The notes below the pieces were generated by a model. That model was given only the letters and a program-made list of their open reading frames with translations. It made no database searches and was not told the origin of the DNA. Position numbers and translations under genes: made by a program. Positions 1 through 8,424 of a stretch of 64,000 bases of DNA are shown here, piece after piece (position 1 is the stretch's first letter; each line of letters starts with the position of its first letter). Where the stretch lies: positions 2,453,234 to 2,517,233 of the forward strand of contig CP030886.1 of NCBI GenBank assembly GCA_006969745.1. Reading direction: 5' to 3'. The DNA is from Cytophagaceae bacterium (GTDB taxonomy: Bacteria; Bacteroidota; Bacteroidia; Cytophagales; Cyclobacteriaceae).

Positions 1-464
1 AGAAAGAATGCGAATATGTTGAACACCGCTGAAATGCGATTTCTTTGTTGCTCGTCTTGTATAGAACTTCGGAGTACGAAATAGGCAAGATAAATTAGCA
101 ATGAGATTGCGGAGGCATTTTGCTTAGGATCATTACTCCAGGGTTCTCCCCATGTGTAATTAGCCCAAATCATTCCGGTCACAATGCCTAGGACACCAAA
201 TGCGATGCCCATATTGGCAAGTTGAACACTATAAGTGTCGTATTTGATATTTCCACCGCTCAAATGCTTAACGGCGTAAATAACCGAACCGAGAAAGAGT
301 AATATCATTCCAAACCACATTGGTACATGGAAATGAAGTGTCCTGATGGTCTCATTGAGTATAGGTAGTTTAGGGACAGGGAGAAGCAAGCCCCCGATCA
401 CAGTATAGGTCAAGAGCACTACGCACAACCATTTCCACCAGTCAGTTTTCAGTAAATAGCCCAT
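1..464 (-). CDS. ccmC: Heme exporter / cytochrome c biogenesis protein CcmC, partial (3' end outside window)
   Basis: This is the N-terminal part, about 154 residues, of a CcmC-family inner-membrane protein that presents heme to the CcmE chaperone in cytochrome c maturation. The translation read from position 464 has several hydrophobic segments, a histidine pair in LHFHVPMW (residues 43-50) and the tryptophan-rich heme-handling motif WANYTWGEPWSNDPKQNA (residues 100-117). The ATG shares its A with the ccmB stop codon, so the two genes are translationally coupled in one minus-strand operon. The C-terminus lies beyond base 1. The related family members CcsA and NrfE are larger, but the short N-terminus and the position right after ccmB favour CcmC. 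Confidence 0.88.
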   Translation of the reverse strand, partial: MGYLLKTDWWKWLCVVLLTYTVIGGLLLPVPKLPILNETIRTLHFHVPMWFGMILLFLGSVIYAVKHLSGGNIKYDTYSVQLANMGIAFGVLGIVTGMIWANYTWGEPWSNDPKQNASAISLLIYLAYFVLRSSIQDEQQRNRISAVFNIFAFF

Positions 465-1114
465 CACGATTTCCAGGTAAAAGGGAACAAAACGAATGTG
501 AGCGCAATGATAATCACATCAACTGAGAAGAGCGCTGTTAGATTGCCCTGAATCTGTATAAATACATAGCTATCAAGGATTTTATAACTATTACTGATTG
601 AGAGAATCAAGACAGGGATTATCACAGGAAAGCCTAAAACAGCCATCATAATTGAGCGATTACTTGACCGGAAAGCAATTGAAGACACCATGGTAAAAGC
701 ACCACTCAAGCCAACACATCCCAATGTCAAGTTTAGGATAAAAAGTGAATAATTTATAATAGGATTGCCCAGAAGGATCGAATAAATTATTAATGAAACA
801 ATGGCAATGCAAAACAGGTAAACGAAGGAATAAATGAGCTTTGCAAGAATTATTTCATTCGGCTTACACAGAAAAAAGTAATAATGAGACCTTCTTTCTT
901 CCTGAATAAAACTTTTTGATATGGCATTGATGGATGTGAATAGCAGAATAATCCAAAATAGCGCATTCCATACTTCTGTTGAGACAAAACCTTCAAATGC
1001 CATGTAGGTAGCAAAAATGGTTGATGACAGATATAGCAATATTCCAGTGATTGGATTTTGCTGTCTCCAGTCGACGATCAAGTCTTTCTTAATGAGGTGA
1101 AGTACTTTGCTCAC
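464..1114 (-). CDS. ccmB: Heme exporter protein CcmB (ABC transporter permease)
   Basis: CcmB is the six-helix permease of the CcmABCD heme-handling complex. The protein has an N-terminal soluble stretch (KKDLIVDWRQQ) followed by six hydrophobic segments, and the usual size of about 216 residues when read from GTG 1114. The frame stays open upstream to a TTG at 1135. I prefer GTG 1114 because a TAnnTTTG promoter box (1121-1128) sits inside that extension, and because the protein then starts MSKVLHLIKKD, as is usual for the family. The gene is followed directly by ccmC. The ATPase partner CcmA is not visible in the window. Confidence 0.87.
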   Translation of the reverse strand: MSKVLHLIKKDLIVDWRQQNPITGILLYLSSTIFATYMAFEGFVSTEVWNALFWIILLFTSINAISKSFIQEERRSHYYFFLCKPNEIILAKLIYSFVYLFCIAIVSLIIYSILLGNPIINYSLFILNLTLGCVGLSGAFTMVSSIAFRSSNRSIMMAVLGFPVIIPVLILSISNSYKILDSYVFIQIQGNLTALFSVDVIIIALTFVLFPFTWKS

Positions 1115-1120
1115 GTCATG

Positions 1121-1128
1121 CAAATGTA
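1121..1128 (-). promoter_or_regulatory. Candidate promoter -7 box (TACATTTG) for ccmBC
   Basis: On the minus strand TACATTTG matches the Bacteroidota -7 consensus TAnnTTTG and is followed by only six bases before the preferred GTG start of ccmB. This predicts a nearly leaderless transcript. No clear -33 TTG element was found at the usual spacing. Confidence 0.45.
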
Positions 1129-1148
1129 AATTCAAACAGGCTTATACC

Positions 1149-1179
1149 TTGCATATACTTCACATTCCCTTTAGCATTG
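1149..1179 (+). promoter_or_regulatory. Candidate promoter for the exopolysaccharide locus
   Basis: A TTG (1149-1151) and a TAGCATTG box (1172-1179, one mismatch to TAnnTTTG) are 20 bases apart, which is the normal Bacteroidota -33/-7 spacing. They lie just upstream of the first gene of the polysaccharide cluster. A second, exact box TAGGTTTG (1191-1198) overlaps the proposed TTG start codon and is therefore less likely to be used. Confidence 0.3.
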
Positions 1180-1195
1180 CATAAAAATTTTAGGT

Positions 1196-2215
1196 TTGAA
1201 TAAATTATCTTCAATATTAGTTACAGGTTCTGCTGGATTTATTGGTTTCCATTTAGCCAAGAGACTTCTTCAGGAAGGGATTAGAGTTGTCGGGATAGAT
1301 TCACTAAATGATTATTATGATGTCTCCATTAAAAATGATCGAACGAAACTCTTAATTGAGAATCAGAATTATACTTTTTATCATATTGATTTGAATCAAA
1401 AAGATGAATTGAGCAAAATTTTTAAGAAACACAAATTTGACGGGGTTATAAATTTGGCGGCTCAAGCTGGTGTTAGGTATTCCTTAACAAATCCTGATGC
1501 TTACCTTGCTTCCAATTTATCAGCTTTTTTGAATGTATTAGAAGAGTGTAGACATAATCAAATTGGACATTTGATATATGCCTCCTCCAGCTCAGTATAT
1601 GGGGCTAATACAAAAATGCCATTTTCAGTTGATCAAACTGTCGATCATCCTATATCACTTTATGCTGCTACCAAGAAAGCAAATGAACTCATGGCTCACA
1701 CGTATGCTTCGTGTTATTGGTTGCCTGTTACAGGATTAAGGTTCTTTACTGTTTATGGTCCTTGGGGTCGTCCTGATATGGCTCTTTTTCTTTTCACCAA
1801 AGCAATTTTAGAAAACCGTTCAATTGATGTTTATAATAATGGTAAAATGAGGCGTGATTTTACCTACATTGACGATATAGTTGAGGGTGTTTATAGGTTA
1901 TTGGACCATATTCCAACTGGAAATAGTAATTGGGATTCATTAAACCCAGACCCTGCAACAAGTTTTGCTCCATATAACTTATTTAATATTGGAAATAATA
2001 ACCCAATAGAATTGATGTCCTTTATTAAAGCGATTGAGAAAAAATTGAACAAGAAAGCCATTAAAAATTTCTTACCAATTCAGATAGGTGATGTTCCAGA
2101 GACTTACGCCGATGTTAGCAACTTGGAAAAGGCAATCGGATATAAACCGAAAACAACAGTAGATTTTGGAGTTGATAAGTTCATCAATTGGTATAGGGAT
2201 TACTACAATGTATAG
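1196..2215 (+). CDS. UDP-glucuronate 4-epimerase-like NAD-dependent epimerase
   Basis: This extended short-chain dehydrogenase interconverts UDP-glucuronate and UDP-galacturonate (CapI/LpsL type). The Rossmann motif GSAGFIG is at residues 11-17. The catalytic serine cluster is at 130-133 and the Y156-x3-K160 pair follows. The stretch [16 protein letters not shown] is characteristic of UDP-GlcA 4-epimerases. The length of 339 residues is normal. The only upstream in-frame start is TTG at 1196, eleven bases after a plausible transcription start. It is the first gene of the polysaccharide locus, with two bases to rfbB. It needs UDP-GlcA, but no typical UDP-glucose dehydrogenase is in the window. 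Confidence 0.85.
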   Translation: MNKLSSILVTGSAGFIGFHLAKRLLQEGIRVVGIDSLNDYYDVSIKNDRTKLLIENQNYTFYHIDLNQKDELSKIFKKHKFDGVINLAAQAGVRYSLTNPDAYLASNLSAFLNVLEECRHNQIGHLIYASSSSVYGANTKMPFSVDQTVDHPISLYAATKKANELMAHTYASCYWLPVTGLRFFTVYGPWGRPDMALFLFTKAILENRSIDVYNNGKMRRDFTYIDDIVEGVYRLLDHIPTGNSNWDSLNPDPATSFAPYNLFNIGNNNPIELMSFIKAIEKKLNKKAIKNFLPIQIGDVPETYADVSNLEKAIGYKPKTTVDFGVDKFINWYRDYYNV

Positions 2216-2217
2216 TC

Positions 2218-3267
2218 ATGGATGATTTATTAATAACAGGTGGAGCCGGGTTCATCGGTTCGCATGTTGTAAGAAAATTTATTAAAAGTGGTAAGTACAA
2301 CATTATAAACCTCGACAAATTGACCTATGCAGGTAATTTGGAAAATTTGCGAGATGTTGAAAACGAGTCCTATTACACCTTCGTGAAAGGAGATATTTGT
2401 GACATTGATTTTTTACAAAATCTATTTTCAGCTCATGATTTCAAAGGAGTGATACATCTGGCAGCAGAATCTCATGTCGACCGGTCAATCACTAACCCAA
2501 TGGAATTCATCCAAACCAACGTTGTAGGTACCGTAAATCTTTTAAATGCAGCTAAAAAATCCTGGGAAGGAAAAAGTGATAGAAGATTTTATCACGTTTC
2601 AACTGATGAAGTTTATGGATCGCTTGGTGAGAAAGGTTTCTTTTTAGAGACCACACCCTATGATCCAAAGTCACCATATTCTGCTTCAAAAGCCTCTTCG
2701 GATCATTTTGTGAGAGCATATGGAAATACGTATGGATTACCTTATGTAATTTCCAATTGTTCAAACAACTATGGTCCAAATCATTTTCCGGAAAAACTTA
2801 TTCCTTTAATGATTCATAACATAAGAAATAAGAAACCGCTGCCTGTATATGGCAAAGGTGAAAATATAAGAGATTGGCTTTATGTAGAAGATCACGCAAG
2901 AGCAATTGAGTTAATCTTTGAGAAAGGGAAAAACAAAGAAACGTATAACATTGGCGGATTCAATGAGTGGAAGAATATTGATTTAGTAGAGCTTTTATGT
3001 GACATAATGGATGAGAAGCTGGGGAACAATCAAGGGACTTCCCGGGAGCTTATAACTTTTGTGAAGGATCGAGCTGGTCACGACATGAGATATGCCATAG
3101 ATGCTACCAAAATAAAAAAAGAGCTTGGCTGGGAACCATCCTTGCAATTCAAAGAGGGACTCCAAAAAACGGTAGACTGGTATTTTGATAACGAGGAATG
3201 GCTAAATGATGTCACATCTGGTGACTATTTGAAATACTACGATGAGAATTACAAAAACAGACAGTAG
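2218..3267 (+). CDS. rfbB: dTDP-glucose 4,6-dehydratase RfbB
   Basis: RfbB converts dTDP-glucose to dTDP-4-keto-6-deoxyglucose, the second step of dTDP-rhamnose synthesis. The NAD motif GGAGFIG is at residues 8-14. HLAAESHVDRSI is the family signature near residue 80, the TDE catalytic triad is at 129-131 and Y154-x3-K158 follows. The length of 349 residues is standard. It is directly followed by rfbA, whose ATG comes immediately after this stop codon, so the gene sits in a tight rfbB-rfbA-rfbC run. Confidence 0.95.
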   Translation: MDDLLITGGAGFIGSHVVRKFIKSGKYNIINLDKLTYAGNLENLRDVENESYYTFVKGDICDIDFLQNLFSAHDFKGVIHLAAESHVDRSITNPMEFIQTNVVGTVNLLNAAKKSWEGKSDRRFYHVSTDEVYGSLGEKGFFLETTPYDPKSPYSASKASSDHFVRAYGNTYGLPYVISNCSNNYGPNHFPEKLIPLMIHNIRNKKPLPVYGKGENIRDWLYVEDHARAIELIFEKGKNKETYNIGGFNEWKNIDLVELLCDIMDEKLGNNQGTSRELITFVKDRAGHDMRYAIDATKIKKELGWEPSLQFKEGLQKTVDWYFDNEEWLNDVTSGDYLKYYDENYKNRQ

Positions 3268-4131
3268 ATGAAAGGAATTATTTTAGCAGGAGGCTCTGGA
3301 ACGAGACTCCATCCATTAACATATGCAGTCAGCAAGCAAATTCTTCCTGTTTATGATAAGCCGATGATCTACTACCCCTTGTCGACCTTAATGCTGTCAG
3401 GAATTAATGAAATCTTAATAATAAGTACTCCCAGAGACTTACCTGTTTTTAAGGACCTTCTTGGAGATGGTTCACATTTAGGCTGTTCTTTTTCATACGC
3501 TGTACAAGAAGAGCCAAGAGGCTTAGCAGAAGCCTTTATCATAGGTAAGGATTTCATAGGGAAGGATAGTGTCGCATTAATTTTAGGGGATAACATATTT
3601 TATGCTTCCGGGTTGCCAAAGAAGCTTCAAGCATGTGTTGATCCTGATGGGGGTGTTGTGTTTGCATATCACGTAAATGACCCAGAGCGCTATGGAGTAG
3701 TTGAGTTTGATAATAATCAGAAAGCAATTTCAATAGAGGAGAAACCAAAGAATCCTAAGTCTAACTACGCGGTTCCTGGACTTTATTATTATGACAACGA
3801 AGTAGTAAATATTGCAAGTAAGATAAAACCAAGTGAAAGAGGTGAGCTTGAGATAACCGACATCAACAATCATTATTTAGCGAAAGGAAAGCTTAATGTT
3901 CAAGTATTCAATAGAGGTACTGCATGGCTTGATACCGGGACATTCGCTTCATTGATGCAAGCAGGTAATTTTGTTCAGGTTATTGAAGAGAGACAAGGAC
4001 TTAAAGTTGGTTGTATTGAAGAGGTTGCCTATTATATGAATTTCATTTCAGCAGCGGGATTAGAGGAACTTGCCAAACCACTCGAGAAAAGTGGATATGG
4101 AACCTATCTTTTAAACGTCCTTAAAAAATGA
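3268..4131 (+). CDS. rfbA: Glucose-1-phosphate thymidylyltransferase RfbA
   Basis: RfbA makes dTDP-glucose from dTTP and glucose-1-phosphate, the first step of the dTDP-6-deoxysugar route. The nucleotide-binding loop [11 protein letters not shown] is at residues 8-18, with [18 protein letters not shown] and the metal-site region LILGDNIF further on. The length of 287 residues matches the short RmlA class. It starts with no gap after rfbB and overlaps the start of rfbC by four bases (ATGA). Confidence 0.95.
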   Translation: MKGIILAGGSGTRLHPLTYAVSKQILPVYDKPMIYYPLSTLMLSGINEILIISTPRDLPVFKDLLGDGSHLGCSFSYAVQEEPRGLAEAFIIGKDFIGKDSVALILGDNIFYASGLPKKLQACVDPDGGVVFAYHVNDPERYGVVEFDNNQKAISIEEKPKNPKSNYAVPGLYYYDNEVVNIASKIKPSERGELEITDINNHYLAKGKLNVQVFNRGTAWLDTGTFASLMQAGNFVQVIEERQGLKVGCIEEVAYYMNFISAAGLEELAKPLEKSGYGTYLLNVLKK

Positions 4132-4679
4132 AAGCTGAGAAAACTAATTTAAAAGATTGCTGGGTACTCGAACCAGATGTTTACGAAGACGAGCGTGGTT
4201 ATTTTTATGAAGGTTTTAACATTGAAAAATTTCAAAAGGCCACTGGTTTTGACTTTGAGGTAAAACAACTTAATCAATCCAGATCTGCAAAAGGAGTACT
4301 TAGAGGGTTACATTTTCAAAGAGGTAATAAATCTCAAGCAAAGCTTGTTTCATGTATAGAGGGCGAAGTTCTTGATGTTGCTGTCGATCTAAGGATGGAC
4401 TCACCTACTTTTCGTCAATATTCATTAATTAGATTATCTGCTCATAACAAAAAGCATTTTTTTATTCCGAAAGGAATGGCGCATGGATTCTTGGTGTTAA
4501 CAGAACAAGCAAAACTCATGTATCAGGTAGATGAGCTTTATTCTAAAGAACATGACACTGGAATTATTTACAATGATCCAGAAATAAACATTAGCTGGGG
4601 TATTCCGGAAGATGAGATAATCTTATCTGAAAAGGATCAGAATTTACCTTTTCTACAACAAATAAAACTTGATTTCTAA
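4128..4679 (+). CDS. rfbC: dTDP-4-dehydrorhamnose 3,5-epimerase RfbC
   Basis: This cupin enzyme epimerizes C3 and C5 of dTDP-4-keto-6-deoxyglucose. RGLHFQ carries the catalytic His62, Lys72 follows in the active site, [11 protein letters not shown] is the second signature and Tyr132 is the likely general acid. The length of 183 residues is normal for RmlC. The usual fourth gene, rfbD, does not follow. The next gene, one base after this stop, is a UDP-xylose synthase. Confidence 0.93.
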   Translation: MKAEKTNLKDCWVLEPDVYEDERGYFYEGFNIEKFQKATGFDFEVKQLNQSRSAKGVLRGLHFQRGNKSQAKLVSCIEGEVLDVAVDLRMDSPTFRQYSLIRLSAHNKKHFFIPKGMAHGFLVLTEQAKLMYQVDELYSKEHDTGIIYNDPEINISWGIPEDEIILSEKDQNLPFLQQIKLDF

Positions 4680-5624
4680 ATGTCAAAAGAAAAAGTACTT
4701 ATAACCGGCGGGGCTGGATTTTTAGGATCACATCTCTGTGATAGATTTATTAAAGAAGGCTATTATGTAATCGCGATGGACAACCTTCTCACAGGCGATA
4801 TTGCAAATATTGAACACCTGATGGGGAATAAAGATTTTGAATTTCAGCACCATGACGTATCTAAGTATGTTCACGTTTCTGGGGATCTTAAGTACATACT
4901 TCACTTTGCCTCACCTGCAAGCCCAATTGACTATTTAAAAATGCCTATACAAACCATGAAAGTGGGCTCATTAGGAACGCTCAACTGTCTTGGTTTGGCT
5001 AAAGATAAAGGTGCTAGAATGCTTATTGCATCTACATCTGAAGTATATGGTGACCCTTTGGTTCATCCACAAAATGAAGAGTATTGGGGCAATGTAAATC
5101 CGGTTGGACCTAGAGGTGTATATGATGAGGCTAAAAGATTTCAAGAAGCCTTAACAATGGCATACCATACTTTTCATGGCTTAGAAACCAGAATTGTCAG
5201 AATATTTAACACGTTCGGACCCAGGATGCGACTTGATGATGGGCGAGTTTTACCAGCTTTCATTTCTCAGGCCCTTAGAGGAGAGAATTTGACTGCCTTT
5301 GGAGACGGATCTCAAACTCGCTCATTTACTTATGTAGATGATTTGGTTGAAGGAATTTATAGGCTACTTAAAAGCGATTATGCTCAACCGGTTAACATCG
5401 GAAATCCTGAAGAAATCACTATTAATGAGTTTGGTGAAGAAATCATTCGACTCACAGGCTCTAAGTCAAAAATAATTTATCAAGACCTTCCCAAGGATGA
5501 CCCCAAACAACGGAAGCCAGATATTTCGTTAGCTTCAAAAGTGCTGGATTGGCGGCCAAAGTTCACCCGATCAGAAGGGCTGAAGCCTACCCTCGAATAT
5601 TTTCAGAAAAAGGTATTAGGATAA
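4680..5624 (+). CDS. UDP-glucuronate decarboxylase (UDP-xylose synthase)
   Basis: This enzyme oxidises and decarboxylates UDP-glucuronate to UDP-xylose using bound NAD. GGAGFLG is at residues 10-16 and [12 protein letters not shown] near residue 78 is the UXS signature. STSEVYGDP (118-126) and Y148-x3-K152 form the active site, and [15 protein letters not shown] is also typical. The length of 314 residues is the bacterial soluble form without a membrane anchor. A strong hairpin terminator begins inside its last codons, so the first transcription unit of the locus probably ends here. Confidence 0.9.
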   Translation: MSKEKVLITGGAGFLGSHLCDRFIKEGYYVIAMDNLLTGDIANIEHLMGNKDFEFQHHDVSKYVHVSGDLKYILHFASPASPIDYLKMPIQTMKVGSLGTLNCLGLAKDKGARMLIASTSEVYGDPLVHPQNEEYWGNVNPVGPRGVYDEAKRFQEALTMAYHTFHGLETRIVRIFNTFGPRMRLDDGRVLPAFISQALRGENLTAFGDGSQTRSFTYVDDLVEGIYRLLKSDYAQPVNIGNPEEITINEFGEEIIRLTGSKSKIIYQDLPKDDPKQRKPDISLASKVLDWRPKFTRSEGLKPTLEYFQKKVLG

Positions 5625-5640
5625 GTTTTATCCTATTTTT
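5617..5640 (+). terminator. Rho-independent terminator after the UDP-xylose synthase gene
   Basis: An 8-bp perfect stem (TAGGATAA, 5617-5624, pairing with TTATCCTA, 5628-5635) with a three-base loop is followed by TTTTT. The stem overlaps the end of the coding sequence. The last bases also form part of the TATTTTTG promoter box of the next gene, so termination and re-initiation share the same DNA. Confidence 0.7.
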
Positions 5641-5641
5641 G
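5634..5641 (+). promoter_or_regulatory. Candidate -7 box (TATTTTTG) for the tviB-like gene and the sulfate activation genes
   Basis: TATTTTTG fits TAnnTTTG exactly and lies 19 bases before the ATG at 5661. It directly follows the terminator stem, which marks a transcription-unit boundary. No convincing -33 element was seen. Confidence 0.5.
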
Positions 5642-5660
5642 CCCACTGATTTTAATTTCA

Positions 5661-6914
5661 ATGAATTATAGAGTAGGAATAATTGGTTTGGGCTATGTAG
5701 GATTGCCGCTGGCGGTAGAGAGTGGAAAGCATTATTCTACGATTGGTTTCGATATCAATGTCGAACGTATCAGGGAGTTGCAAGCCGGAATAGATAGAAC
5801 ACTTGAAGTAGCAGGTGAAGATTTCAAGCTATCAAAGCTATTGGAATATACAAGCAACCCAAGTGACCTTGCTGAGTGTAATTTCTTCATTGTCACTGTC
5901 CCTACCCCGATTGATAAGAACAAAAATCCAGATCTTAGCCCTATTATATCCGCTACTAAGCTGGTTGCTTCCCTGTTAAAGAAAGATGACATTGTGGTGT
6001 ACGAGTCTACAGTTTTTCCTGGATGTACAGAAGAAGTTTGTGTCCCAATATTGGAGGAGGAGAGTGGACTAAAATTCAATAAGGAATTCTTCTGTGGCTA
6101 TTCACCTGAAAGAATCAATCCAGGAGATAAGAAACATCGGATCACGACAATCTTGAAAGTGACTAGCGGGAGTAATCATGAGACACTTAAAAAAGTTGAT
6201 GCATATTATAAATCATTTGTCACTGCTGGGACTCACACTGCTTCATCAATTAAAGTTGCAGAGGCGGCTAAGGTTATAGAAAATTCACAAAGGGATATCA
6301 ATATAGCTTTTGTAAATGAGCTCGCACTCATATTCGATAAACTCAAAATTGACACATCCGAAGTTCTGGAAGCTGCAGGCACTAAATGGAATTTTTTACC
6401 ATTTAAACCAGGACTGGTAGGAGGTCACTGTATCGGAGTTGACCCTTTCTATCTCACTCAAAAAGCCGAATCTGTTGGTCATCACCCACAGGTGATTTTA
6501 TCCGGAAGAAAGATCAATGACCAGATGGGGCAATATGTAGCCCAAAAAGTCATAAAACTCTTGGGTTCGAAAAAGAAACTTAGCAACTCATCTAGCGTAT
6601 TGATCCTCGGATTTACTTTTAAAGAAAACTGTCCCGACACTCGTAACACACGTGTCATTGATATCTTCAATGAATTATTGAATTATGGAGTTAATGTCTC
6701 GGTTTTCGATCCTCAAGCGGATAAGAAACAGGTGAGCGAAGAGTATAATATTGAGCTGGAGGACACGATGACTGGTTTATACGATGCTATAATTTTAGCA
6801 GTTTCACATACGGAGTTTCTTGAGTTGAATTGGAAGGATTTGAGAAAATCAACCGCGGTGATATATGACGTTAAAAGTATCCTTCCAAAGGAATTAGTTG
6901 ATGGGAGACTATAA
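5661..6914 (+). CDS. UDP-N-acetylhexosamine 6-dehydrogenase, TviB/WbpO type
   Basis: This NAD-dependent nucleotide-sugar dehydrogenase oxidises C6 to a carboxylate. The dinucleotide motif GLGYVGLP is at residues 9-16, GIDRTLEV near residue 43 is typical of the TviB/VipA branch, and SPERINPGDK, Lys204 and the catalytic Cys257 in GGHCIGVDP are all present. The length of 417 residues is normal. The substrate is probably UDP-GlcNAc or UDP-GalNAc. UDP-glucose cannot be excluded, since two other genes in this locus consume UDP-GlcA and no separate Ugd is visible. The 3' end overlaps cysC. Confidence 0.86.
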   Translation: MNYRVGIIGLGYVGLPLAVESGKHYSTIGFDINVERIRELQAGIDRTLEVAGEDFKLSKLLEYTSNPSDLAECNFFIVTVPTPIDKNKNPDLSPIISATKLVASLLKKDDIVVYESTVFPGCTEEVCVPILEEESGLKFNKEFFCGYSPERINPGDKKHRITTILKVTSGSNHETLKKVDAYYKSFVTAGTHTASSIKVAEAAKVIENSQRDINIAFVNELALIFDKLKIDTSEVLEAAGTKWNFLPFKPGLVGGHCIGVDPFYLTQKAESVGHHPQVILSGRKINDQMGQYVAQKVIKLLGSKKKLSNSSSVLILGFTFKENCPDTRNTRVIDIFNELLNYGVNVSVFDPQADKKQVSEEYNIELEDTMTGLYDAIILAVSHTEFLELNWKDLRKSTAVIYDVKSILPKELVDGRL

Positions 6915-7503
6915 AGAAAATATTATTCCACATACACATTCGATCCAACTTGTAGATCGAATTAGAAAAAACGGGTTTCAACCAAAGTTGCTTTGGTTTA
7001 CTGGGCTTTCTGGTTCTGGCAAATCCACGCTAGCAAGCGCACTAGAAACTCACTTTCACAATCAGGGATATAATACTTATATACTAGATGGAGATAATAT
7101 ACGTAGCGGATTGAACAACGATCTAGACTTCTCAGAAGAAAGTAGAAAAGAAAATATTCGAAGGATAGCCGAAGTTTCTAGACTGTTTGTAGACGCTGGC
7201 GTAATTGTATTGACTGCCTTTATTTCACCTTTCATGGAAGATCGAGAGGCAGCAAAAAAATTAGTAGGCGAAGAATACTTCTTAGAAATTCACGTTGATT
7301 GTCCGCTAGAAGTATGTGAGCAACGCGATGTAAAAGGACTATATAAAAAAGCAAGAGCTGGAGAAATCAAGTATTTTACTGGAATCACTTCTCCATTTGA
7401 AGCTCCTGAAAATCCAGACATAAGAGTAAATACTGCAGAAAACTCTCTTGAAGATTGTCTCAAATTATTAATTGAAGAAATACAACCGAAAATAAGATTA
7501 TGA
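6901..7503 (+). CDS. cysC: Adenylylsulfate (APS) kinase CysC
   Basis: CysC phosphorylates APS to PAPS, the donor for sulfotransferases. The P-loop GLSGSGKST is at residues 35-43, DGDNIR at 63-68, and the lid and substrate segment KGLYKKARAGEIKYFTG follows. The length is 200 residues from ATG 6901. A TTG one codon upstream is in frame but less likely. The gene overlaps the preceding dehydrogenase by 14 bases and cysD by four. Its place inside a polysaccharide locus, with a sulfotransferase downstream, suggests PAPS is made here for sulfation and not for cysteine synthesis. Confidence 0.94.
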   Translation: MGDYKENIIPHTHSIQLVDRIRKNGFQPKLLWFTGLSGSGKSTLASALETHFHNQGYNTYILDGDNIRSGLNNDLDFSEESRKENIRRIAEVSRLFVDAGVIVLTAFISPFMEDREAAKKLVGEEYFLEIHVDCPLEVCEQRDVKGLYKKARAGEIKYFTGITSPFEAPENPDIRVNTAENSLEDCLKLLIEEIQPKIRL

Positions 7504-8405
7504 AGAATTATAATCTGACTCATTTAAAAGAGTTGGAAGCTGAATCCATCTACATTCTGAGGGAAGTGGCTGCTCAGTTTCAAAAACCAGCTATCCTTTT
7601 TTCTGGAGGAAAAGATTCAATTTGTGTCACTCATTTGGCACGCAAAGCTTTCCATCCTGCGAAAATCCCATTTCCGTTGGTACATATTGATACGGGACAC
7701 AATTTCCCGGAGACAATGGAATTCAGAGATAATCTGGTGTCAGAATTGGGAGCCAAATTAATCGTAGGATCCGTTCAAAAGTCCATTGATGATGGAAGGG
7801 CTGCAGAGGAGAAAGGAAAGAATGCCAGTAGAAATGCGATCCAAACTGTCACTCTACTCGATACCATTGAAGAACATGGCTTTGATGCTTGCATAGGTGG
7901 TGCCAGAAGAGATGAAGAAAAAGCAAGAGCAAAAGAGCGATTTTTCTCCCATAGAGACGAATTTGGGCAGTGGGATCCTAAAAACCAGCGCCCTGAATTG
8001 TGGAACATTTTCAATGGGAAACAAAACTTTGGTGAGCATTTCAGGGTATTCCCATTAAGCAATTGGACAGAGATGGATGTATGGCAGTACATCATGGCAG
8101 AGAATATTGAGATACCATCATTATACTTTGCACATCAGCGAGATGTCATTTGGAGAAACAATACTTGGCTGCCGGTTTCAGATTTCATTCAGATTGAAGA
8201 GACTGAAGAGATAATAAATAAGAAATTAAGATTCAGAACGCTTGGGGATATTACCATTACTGGCGGTGATGAATCAGATGCGGATACGCTAGCAAAAATT
8301 GTAGAAGAAGTAGCTGCTGCCAGAAATACCGAACGTGGAAACAGAGCGGATGATAAACGATCTGAAACGGCAATGGAGGACAGAAAGAAAGAAGGATATT
8401 TTTAA
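7500..8405 (+). CDS. cysD: Sulfate adenylyltransferase subunit 2 CysD
   Basis: CysD is the catalytic PP-loop subunit of ATP sulfurylase and makes APS from ATP and sulfate together with the GTPase CysN. The PP motif FSGGKDS is at residues 34-40. HIDTGHNFPETMEFRD and GGARRDEEKARAKER are family signatures, and the C-terminus ends in the conserved MEDRKKEGYF. The length of 301 residues is standard. The start overlaps the cysC stop. Confidence 0.96.
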   Translation: MKNYNLTHLKELEAESIYILREVAAQFQKPAILFSGGKDSICVTHLARKAFHPAKIPFPLVHIDTGHNFPETMEFRDNLVSELGAKLIVGSVQKSIDDGRAAEEKGKNASRNAIQTVTLLDTIEEHGFDACIGGARRDEEKARAKERFFSHRDEFGQWDPKNQRPELWNIFNGKQNFGEHFRVFPLSNWTEMDVWQYIMAENIEIPSLYFAHQRDVIWRNNTWLPVSDFIQIEETEEIINKKLRFRTLGDITITGGDESDADTLAKIVEEVAAARNTERGNRADDKRSETAMEDRKKEGYF

Positions 8406-8424
8406 TCACTATCAAAAAGAAGAA

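Noticed and set aside
1191..1198. Exact TAGGTTTG promoter-like box
   Set aside because: Its last three bases are the only reasonable start codon of the UDP-GlcA 4-epimerase gene. The TTG/TAGCATTG pair just upstream is a better candidate.
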